From: Clostridiales bacterium UBA1770
GTDB lineage: Bacteria > Bacillota > Clostridia > Oscillospirales > CAG-272
Direction: 5' to 3'
DNA: 64,000 nt
Assembly (NCBI GenBank): GCA_002315325.1
Contig: DCGU01000054.1
Location: 36,100 to 100,099, forward strand
The notes beneath the pieces are model-generated. The model was not told the origin of the DNA, ran no database searches, and saw only the letters and a list, made by a program, of their open reading frames with translations. Each line of letters starts with the position of its first letter. Within the stretch, counting starts at the first letter, position 1. Positions 58,757 to 64,000 of the stretch are shown in pieces. The position numbers and the translations under genes are program-made.

Positions 58757-59979
58757 GCGGCGCGTTTGGTCAGCATCATCTCCAATTTTCCCGTTTCACG
58801 GTCCTGGTAAATATTGAAATTGGAAAATTCCACGCTGTTGCTCTCGTCCTCGGCCTTGGTATCGATGACCGTGAGCGTGTCCTTTTTCAGAACGCCCCAT
58901 TTTTCGTCGACCTCGCAGATATACAGCGGCCAGCGCGGTGCGTTGCCCCAGGCATCGGGTCCCGTGATATTGCCGATCCAATACAGCCGTCCGTTCTTTT
59001 CACTGCGGACCAGCTGTGACAGGGACGCAGAAGAATAAAAGAATTCACACGTGTCGAAGTGCCACGGCATGGGCGGTGTAAAGGTTATGCCGCCGTCATC
59101 CGAGAAGATGTACCATTTGACGGGCGGCATATGGTCCTCCACACGCGTACCCCAGGCGTCGGATTGCGCCTTGGAACCGCGGAAGACAATCAAAATCCGT
59201 CCGGATTGCAGTTCCGCCACGGTCGTTTCGCACACACCGCGCGACACGAAATAGGAATTGGGCACAACGGGGCGTGAGAACGTAAAGTCGTAGGTGCCGC
59301 TTGCCTTATTGAAGGTACCGCGGGCGACCATTAGGCCGCAGAACTGCCCGTCGATTTCCGGGCTTTCGGTTTTCCAATCGGGACCGCCGTGCAAGGAGCA
59401 GCGGGAAGCGGGAACGCCGAGCGGCAGCAGAATGTCGCCGTTTTTCATAAAGGTGAAGTAGGCGCAGCTGCAAAGGTTCTCCTCGGCATATTCCTGTGCG
59501 GCACCGCCCGGTACGAACGCAGGGCCGTCCTCGTAGCGCACCATTTGCAGGGATTCCCTACCGTCTGCGTCGGTAATTTGCAAATAGGTATGTTCGTTTT
59601 GCAGTTTCCCTTCCCAATACCGTTTTTCCGCGGCGACGGCACCGCCGATACCGAGACGGTTGACGTACACCTTTACCGTATGGCAATGCACCGGGTTCCA
59701 CAGCGGCTGCCCGTAACTCCAGGGGAACATTTCATCTTCACCGAAATAGGTGTACACCGATTTGGTTTTATCCTCCCAGGGGGACCAGGTTTTCCCGTTG
59801 TCGGAGCTTATACGCTCGTACGTTTTACCGGGCACGTCGCTGTAAGCAGGCACACCGCGGGATTCGCAAAGGGTCAGCCCCGCATGCGAAACGTAGGAAA
59901 AATTGCGGATTTCGTCGTCCGTTTCATAAGCGGATGCAGGCACGTATTCCCATTTGGTAATATGAATGCAATCGTTCAC
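58687..59979 (-). CDS. sialidase-like BNR-repeat protein
   Basis: 430 residues with several Asp-box (BNR) repeats, e.g. SSDNGKTWSPW (about 58-68) and FSDDGGITFTPPMPW (about 290-304), and FVPGGAAQEYAEENLCSCAYF and GQPLWNPVHCHTVKVYVN segments of a six-bladed propeller. A FRIP motif is not visible and I cannot place the Arg triad, so a true sialidase activity is not certain; it could act on other glycans. No signal peptide. The start codon is GTG after GGAGAACAAC. A 33-base gap separates it from the upstream GH28-like gene. Confidence 0.75.
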   Translation of the reverse strand: MNDCIHITKWEYVPASAYETDDEIRNFSYVSHAGLTLCESRGVPAYSDVPGKTYERISSDNGKTWSPWEDKTKSVYTYFGEDEMFPWSYGQPLWNPVHCHTVKVYVNRLGIGGAVAAEKRYWEGKLQNEHTYLQITDADGRESLQMVRYEDGPAFVPGGAAQEYAEENLCSCAYFTFMKNGDILLPLGVPASRCSLHGGPDWKTESPEIDGQFCGLMVARGTFNKASGTYDFTFSRPVVPNSYFVSRGVCETTVAELQSGRILIVFRGSKAQSDAWGTRVEDHMPPVKWYIFSDDGGITFTPPMPWHFDTCEFFYSSASLSQLVRSEKNGRLYWIGNITGPDAWGNAPRWPLYICEVDEKWGVLKKDTLTVIDTKAEDESNSVEFSNFNIYQDRETGKLEMMLTKRAAYDLPDGNTAPGGIWRYTIELPD

Positions 59980-60012
59980 GTTGTTCTCCTTTTTTGCGTT
60001 ACGTTTATAAAT

Positions 60013-61110
60013 TCAATCGTCGACAAGCGTCGCACCCGACACGTCAACGACCTGCGGGCAGCGGTCGAAGCCCTGTATATTTTCATAGACAAAATGGGAA
60101 ATGCCGCCGTACACGCGCAGGGCGGTATCGGCGCGCGACACCACGTTGCGTACCGTAATATTGAAGGTTTCGTCGGGACCGGGCTGACGGTCACCGTAGG
60201 GCTCAACATCGCCGATCATCACACCGCAGTCGCCGTGATTGGTGTGCGCGTCGTTCAGCGAGGCGTCGAAAACACCGTCAATCAGCACGTTGTAGAGTCT
60301 GGGACCGCCCTGGTTGAGCAGGCGCACGGGGGAGCAGAAACAGGACGAACGAATATTACGGATGATAATATTGCAGATATCGCAGCATTTGCCGCTCATA
60401 CCGTACGCCCGCATCATAGGCGTCGGGCCGAGTACGCCGTCGGGGCCGACACGGAATAAATTACCGAGTGCAACGGTATCGTCCTCGGTAAACCCGGTCA
60501 GGTTTTCAATCAGAATATCGTGGCAGCCGCTGCAAATATCGATGCCGTCGCCGTTCTTATTGATTGTTTCCTCGTACAGTTCACGGATCAGTCCCGACGT
60601 TTCTTTGCCGGTCTTGCCGTCGATGCGGCGGCAGTCGCCGTCAAAATAAATATCGCGAACGGTGCCGCACGTGCTGTCCACAATCGCCATGGAATACCAA
60701 CGGGATTTCAGACAGGAGATACCTTCAATGGAAAAGCGGTCGATATGGCCGAATACGAGAAAACAGTTGATCCAAATGGGCGGGCGGCCGTCGCGGTTGG
60801 CGTTGCGTTCACACAGGCCGTTATAGACGCCGCCGTCGAGTTCGGCCGTGCCGATGCCCTTAATATGAATATCCTCGTCGCGCACGTCGCTTGACTTGGC
60901 GTGTTCATTGGTGAAAATCTGGCTGTATACGCCGTCGGCCAGCCGCAGACGGCAATCCTCCATAATAATCGTCGTGTGGGACGGAATAACGATGACGTCG
61001 CTGATTTCATAATTGCCGGTCAGGCGTACCACCGATTTCCCTGCCTCGTGCGCGGCGGCGATAGCCTGTGCAATAATCTTTTCTCCGTTTTTTTGATAGA
61101 TGATTTCCAT
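60013..61110 (-). CDS. GH28/pectate-lyase-like right-handed beta-helix protein
   Basis: 365 residues. Repetitive beta-helix turns (IHIKGIGTAELDGG, FSIEGISCLKSRWYSMAIVDSTCGTVRDIYFDG, CHDILIENLTGFTEDDTVALGN, CNIIIRNIRSSCF) resemble GH28 enzymes. The likely catalytic Asp region is NGDGIDICSGCHDI with a second DD in TEDDTVAL. No signal peptide, so it is intracellular, unlike classical pectinases. I set the start at 61110; an in-frame ATG eight codons upstream is possible. Upstream is a frameshifted isomerase gene, downstream the sialidase-like gene. Confidence 0.8.
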   Translation of the reverse strand: MEIIYQKNGEKIIAQAIAAAHEAGKSVVRLTGNYEISDVIVIPSHTTIIMEDCRLRLADGVYSQIFTNEHAKSSDVRDEDIHIKGIGTAELDGGVYNGLCERNANRDGRPPIWINCFLVFGHIDRFSIEGISCLKSRWYSMAIVDSTCGTVRDIYFDGDCRRIDGKTGKETSGLIRELYEETINKNGDGIDICSGCHDILIENLTGFTEDDTVALGNLFRVGPDGVLGPTPMMRAYGMSGKCCDICNIIIRNIRSSCFCSPVRLLNQGGPRLYNVLIDGVFDASLNDAHTNHGDCGVMIGDVEPYGDRQPGPDETFNITVRNVVSRADTALRVYGGISHFVYENIQGFDRCPQVVDVSGATLVDD

Positions 61111-61137
61111 GATTGCTCTTTTCTCCATTTCCAATAA

Positions 61138-61892
61138 TCAGCCGAGATAAATTTTGCGGAATGCCAGCAGCGACGCAACCGGGCCCAGCGTGGGACGGAA
61201 CTCGAGTCCGCAGGCACCGGTATAGCCGGCAGCATCCACGCGGTCAAAAATCACCGATAATCGTTTTCGCCGAACTGCAAATCGATGCGTCCCGGGTGCC
61301 CCGCACTGTGCAGGTGGGCGATACAATCCAGGTTGTTGATAATGCTTGGGATGATATTGCCCTCGGTCACCTGCTGGTGATAGATATCGTAGACGATTTT
61401 GACGTAAGGATGGCCAACTTCGCGCACGATATCAAAGCCCTCCTGCGCCCGCGTCAAATAGTAGCCGGGGTGGTCCACCAGCACGTTGAGCGGCTCCAGC
61501 ATAATCGTCACACCGTAGGTATCCAAAATAGGCTTGGCCTGTTCCAGCGTTTCCACGATGGCGGCATGCTGTGCCGCGCGTTCGGCACCCGTATCGGGGC
61601 CGACCTGCGTAATCAGTTTTTTGGCACCGACGCGAACTGCCGCTTCGCAGCTTTCCCGCAGGCCCTGCAGCCACGCCGTACGAAATGCCGGGTCGGTCAT
61701 ACGGAACTCCGAGGTACACATGGACAACAGTTCCACGCCGCTGTCCGCGCAGGCTGCGCGCACGCGGTCAAGATCCAAATTCTTCCAGTTATAGGTTTCG
61801 GCGGCGTCAAAACCGAGGGTTGCCACCTTTTTAATGGCTTCGCAAAAATCCATATCGCCGAAAAAGCACGGAATGGGGACACACGGTCTCAT
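61138..61892 (-). pseudogene. frameshifted sugar-phosphate isomerase/epimerase (AP endonuclease family 2 fold)
   Basis: Frame one gives 213 residues of an xylose-isomerase-like TIM barrel similar to hydroxypyruvate isomerase: CFFGDMDFCEAIKKVATLGFDAAETYNW, LLSMCTSEFRM, LITQVGPDTGAERAAQHAAIVETLEQAKPILDTYGV, MLEPLNVLVDHPGYYL, KIVYDIYHQQVTEGNI, HLHSAGHPGRIDLQFGENDYR. It stops at 61251. The missing end (VIFDRVDAAGYTGACGLEFRPT) continues at once in another frame to 61138. One missing base near 61252-61256 explains it. Either a real mutation or a sequencing error. Confidence 0.85.
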
Positions 61893-62171
61893 GGCACGTT
61901 CGCTCCTTTTGCAATAATTTTATTTTAGGAAGAAGAAAGCGCTCTCTGCGTAAGAAAGACGGCGTGCTTCCCTATTGCCTCTATTATAGCATAAAACATA
62001 TTTGAAAACATATTTTTATTCATTTTTTGCAAAACGGTGCCGTTTCGTTTGCAAACACCCCCGGAGAAGTGCCTAATTGCAGCAAATCCTGCACGTCTAT
62101 CGTCGTTTTTCCCAATTTGTGGTATAATAAGGGTAACCTTTTCGGCACCAAAGAAATGAAAGGAGTACGCC

Positions 62172-62675
62172 ATGGCAAACGATTTCACCATTCGGCCGGC
62201 AGTACCCTACGATTTGCCCCGCATTATGCCGATTTTTGACGACGCGCGCCGCTATATGCGACAAAACGGCAATATGGAACAGTGGAGCGGCGGTTATCCC
62301 TCCGCCGACGTTATCCGCAACGATATCGATGCCGGGCACTTTTTCCTGTGTTTGCAGGGCAACGATATTGCCGGCGTCTTTTGCTTTTTCACCACGGGCG
62401 AGCCGACCTACAGCGTCATTTACGAGGGACGTTGGCCCAATGACGAACCCTACGGCGTCATCCACCGCATCGCCGTCGCCAAGCACCGCTGCGGCGTCGC
62501 CTCCTTCTGTTACGATTGGTGTCTGACCAAATGCCACAATCTGCGCATCGACACGCACCGCGACAATGTCCCGATGCAGCAGTCCCTGCAAAAAAACGGA
62601 TTTGCCTATTGCGGCATCATTCATCTGGTAAGCGGAGACGAGCGCCTGGCGTATCACAAAACCGCAACGAAATAA
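62172..62675 (+). CDS. GNAT-family N-acetyltransferase
   Basis: 167 residues. YGVIHRIAVAKHRCGVASFCYDWC is the motif A region that holds acetyl-CoA, preceded by DIAGVFCFFTTGEPTYSVIYEGRW and followed by HRDNVPMQQSLQKNGFAYCGII, a familiar pattern in GNATs with loose annotation. The acceptor is unknown. AAAGGAG lies before the ATG. Confidence 0.88.
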   Translation: MANDFTIRPAVPYDLPRIMPIFDDARRYMRQNGNMEQWSGGYPSADVIRNDIDAGHFFLCLQGNDIAGVFCFFTTGEPTYSVIYEGRWPNDEPYGVIHRIAVAKHRCGVASFCYDWCLTKCHNLRIDTHRDNVPMQQSLQKNGFAYCGIIHLVSGDERLAYHKTATK

Positions 62676-62684
62676 ATACAATGC

Positions 62685-62724
62685 AAAAACGAATCCCGGC
62701 AAGGCGCCCGGATTCGTTTTTTGT
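62685..62724 (+). terminator. terminator of the GNAT gene
   Basis: Stem aaaaacgaatcc (62685-62696) with ggattcgttttt (62710-62721) and a TTTTTT tail. Confidence 0.85.
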
Positions 62725-62788
62725 TCATTTCTGTTCATTTATACTTTTACACCGCCGTCGGTCACGGGCGGCGCGTTTCACTACCCTA

Positions 62789-62817
62789 TTGACAAACGTG
62801 CCGTTTCGTGATAAAGT
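62789..62817 (+). promoter_or_regulatory. promoter of the CDF transporter gene
   Basis: TTGACA (62789-62794), 17-nt spacer, TAAAGT (62812-62817). It leaves an untranslated leader of about 210 bases. Confidence 0.65.
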
Positions 62818-62904
62818 AATGATACATTCACTTTGCACCGCATTACATTCCTTCCATCGTATGGATGAAATGCATATCCACAGTACAAACTGAGCAGGCG
62901 ATGT

Positions 62905-63018
62905 TTTTTAACATGGTGCCGGGTTACGGTAACGTGACAACAGAGAATAGTACTATCTCTGTGGGACAGAAGTTTCAGTCCCCGGGGGTAGTTTTTTCTT
63001 TTCCCCGGGAAACACACT
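62905..63018 (+). promoter_or_regulatory. structured leader of the CDF gene, riboswitch candidate
   Basis: Possible pairings: ccggg (62919-62923) with cccgg (62981-62985) as a closing stem; acagaga (62940-62946) with tctctgt (62956-62962); gggac (62963-62967) with gtccc (62978-62982), followed by a gttttttc tract like a terminator; and cccgggg (62981-62987) with ccccggg (63003-63009). The last three compete for the same bases, as in a metal or ligand switch. Position before a cation exporter and the GGGACAG string recall the NiCo riboswitch, but I cannot confirm the class. Confidence 0.4.
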
Positions 63019-63036
63019 CTTTTGGAGGAAAACACC

Positions 63037-63915
63037 GTGAACGAAAAGAAAATTATCCGCAAAGTCACCCTGGTCGGCGTTGTCGGCAACGCCATTTTGG
63101 TCACCTTTAAAATGGCGGCCGGTATCATCGGGCATTCGGGCGCCATGGTTTCGGACGCCGTCCACTCGGCATCCGACGTCTTTGCCACGCTGATTGCTTT
63201 TATCGGCGTCAAACTGTCCAAAAAATCCGCCGACCGCGACCATCCATACGGCCACGACCGTTTTGAGTGCCTGGCCTCGCTGTGTCTGGCCGTTATTTTG
63301 TGCGGTACGGGCATCGGCATCGGATACAGCGGCATCAATACCCTTTTGCATTTAAAAGATACCACACCGCAAACGCCCACGCTGATTGCCCTGTTGGCCG
63401 CTGTTATTTCTATCGTATCCAAAGAAGCCATGTACCATTACACACGGTACTATGCCAAGAAAATCAATTCGTCGGCATTTATGGCGGACGCCTGGCATCA
63501 CCGTTCGGACGCCCTGTCGTCCATCGGTTCACTGGTCGGTATCGGCGGCGCCATGTTGGGTCTCCCCTTCTTTGACCCGGCCGCCAGCGTCATTATCTGC
63601 CTTTTCATCCTGAAAATCAGCGTGGATATCGGCAGAGATGCCATTCGCAAAATGACGGATACTTCCTGCAGCGAGGAAAAGGAATCCGACATCCGCACGT
63701 TTGTCCTGGGGCAGCCCGGTGTGCTCGGCGTTGACGACCTAAAAACGCGCCAGTTCGGCGAGGGCATCTACGTAGAAGCGGAAATCGCCGTGGACGGGGC
63801 GCTCACACTCGCCGACGCGCACGAAATTGCCGAACGCGTCCATGACGCCATCGAAGCAAAATACCCGGAAATCAAACACATTGTCATTCACGAAAATCCC
63901 CATCACGTTGACTGA
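63037..63915 (+). CDS. cation diffusion facilitator (CDF) metal transporter
   Basis: 292 residues with six transmembrane helices. The metal site is visible as HSASDV (SGAMVSDAVHSASDVFATL, about 37-55) in helix 2 and as HHRSDALSS (AWHHRSDALSSIGSLVG) in helix 5, giving HD-type zinc/iron/manganese selectivity. The cytoplasmic C-terminal domain contains a typical CDF ferredoxin-like fold (VLGVDDLKTRQFGEGIYVEAEIAVDGALTLADAHEIAERVHDAIEAKYPEIKHIVIHENP). It exports divalent cations. The start is a GTG, eight bases after GGAGG; an upstream TTG in frame is not preceded by a site. Confidence 0.93.
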   Translation: MNEKKIIRKVTLVGVVGNAILVTFKMAAGIIGHSGAMVSDAVHSASDVFATLIAFIGVKLSKKSADRDHPYGHDRFECLASLCLAVILCGTGIGIGYSGINTLLHLKDTTPQTPTLIALLAAVISIVSKEAMYHYTRYYAKKINSSAFMADAWHHRSDALSSIGSLVGIGGAMLGLPFFDPAASVIICLFILKISVDIGRDAIRKMTDTSCSEEKESDIRTFVLGQPGVLGVDDLKTRQFGEGIYVEAEIAVDGALTLADAHEIAERVHDAIEAKYPEIKHIVIHENPHHVD

Positions 63916-63922
63916 TGCAAAA

Positions 63923-63946
63923 AGCACCTTGCCGCGGCAAGGTGCT
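63923..63946 (+). terminator. terminator-like hairpin after the CDF gene
   Basis: Perfect stem agcaccttgc/gcaaggtgct with a CGCG loop, eight bases after the stop, but no T tract follows. Confidence 0.55.
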
Positions 63947-63955
63947 CAGCCTGCT

Positions 63956-63997
63956 GACAAAGGGTTCAAAACAGACAAAAGTCTTGAACCCTTTGTC
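63956..63997. terminator. second hairpin at the window end
   Basis: Perfect 14-bp stem (63956-63969 with 63984-63997). Flanked by mixed sequence; it may serve a converging gene outside the window. Confidence 0.5.
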
Positions 63998-64000
63998 GTC

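Noticed and set aside
62818..62893. A 24-codon His-rich leader peptide (MIHSLCTALHSFHRMDEMHIHSTN is split here as MIHSLCTALHSF and HRMDEMHIHSTN) before the CDF gene.
   Set aside because: The ATG lies at about the transcription start and has no ribosome binding site, so it would not be translated from the promoter seen. It is of interest only if another promoter exists.

Overview
The window reads as a chromosomal segment of a gut-type anaerobic Clostridia (Firmicutes), most likely an Oscillospiraceae/Ruminococcaceae-like organism. This is inferred from the sepF-ylmH-ileS-lspA-rluD gene order, a glmS ribozyme, the GGAGG-type ribosome binding sites with some GTG starts, the TnpW/TnpX-type mobile relic and the many intracellular glycan-degrading enzymes. 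No 16S gene is present, so the taxonomy is an inference.

Layout. 1-1.4 kb: 3' part of miaB. 1.5-5.8 kb: two GH29 (alpha-L-fucosidase-like) genes flanking a coupled pair (effector-binding-domain protein and CDP-alcohol phosphatidyltransferase), then a small four-helix-bundle gene. 5.8-6.2 kb: an array of short hairpin repeats and tRNA-Leu(GAG). 6.2-18.9 kb: a long minus-strand housekeeping block (HAD phosphatase, GNAT, nuclease, unknown, rluD, lspA, ileS, ylmH, sepF, yggS, a membrane-fusion-like protein, miaA, queA). 19.0-20.5 kb: tRNA-Arg(ACG), a second hairpin array, and fba with a near-consensus promoter. 20.5-29.3 kb: O-antigen-ligase-like protein, cupin, leucine-rich-repeat lipoprotein, CocE/NonD hydrolase, radical SAM protein, M32 carboxypeptidase, M18 aminopeptidase. 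29.3-31.5 kb: glmS with a clear glmS ribozyme in its leader. 31.5-35 kb: esterase and TetR regulator transcribed divergently from promoters that share a palindrome, then putP with an unusual leader. 35-41 kb: GH63-like, YdcF-like and GH43-like genes divergent from an orphan sugar-binding lipoprotein and an SGNH hydrolase. 41-43.7 kb: four full copies and one fragment of a structured repeat around pepE and an EEP-family gene. 43.7-54.3 kb: a complete nucleoside uptake and salvage cluster (udk, pdp, deoB, deoD, deoC, tdk, three ABC transporter genes, BMP lipoprotein). 54.4-57.2 kb: clpP and an AAA+ ATPase. 57.4-58.6 kb: relic of a mobile element. 58.7-61.9 kb: sialidase-like and pectinase-like genes and a frameshifted sugar isomerase. 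62.1-64 kb: GNAT acetyltransferase and a CDF metal transporter with a structured leader.

How it works together. The salvage cluster imports nucleosides (BMP lipoprotein plus ABC transporter), splits them (pyrimidine and purine phosphorylases), moves the phosphate on (deo)ribose (DeoB) and cleaves deoxyribose-5-phosphate (DeoC), while tdk and udk rephosphorylate nucleosides. The glycosidases (GH29 x2, GH63-like, GH43-like, sialidase-like, GH28-like) show no signal peptides and probably act on short imported glycans.

The most interesting feature is the 204-253 bp repeat family at 41.08-43.73 kb. Four copies keep three separate stems although the bases change, including compensatory changes. 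Three of them end exactly at the stop codon of a neighbouring gene, and two of these supply the last two codons and the stop.
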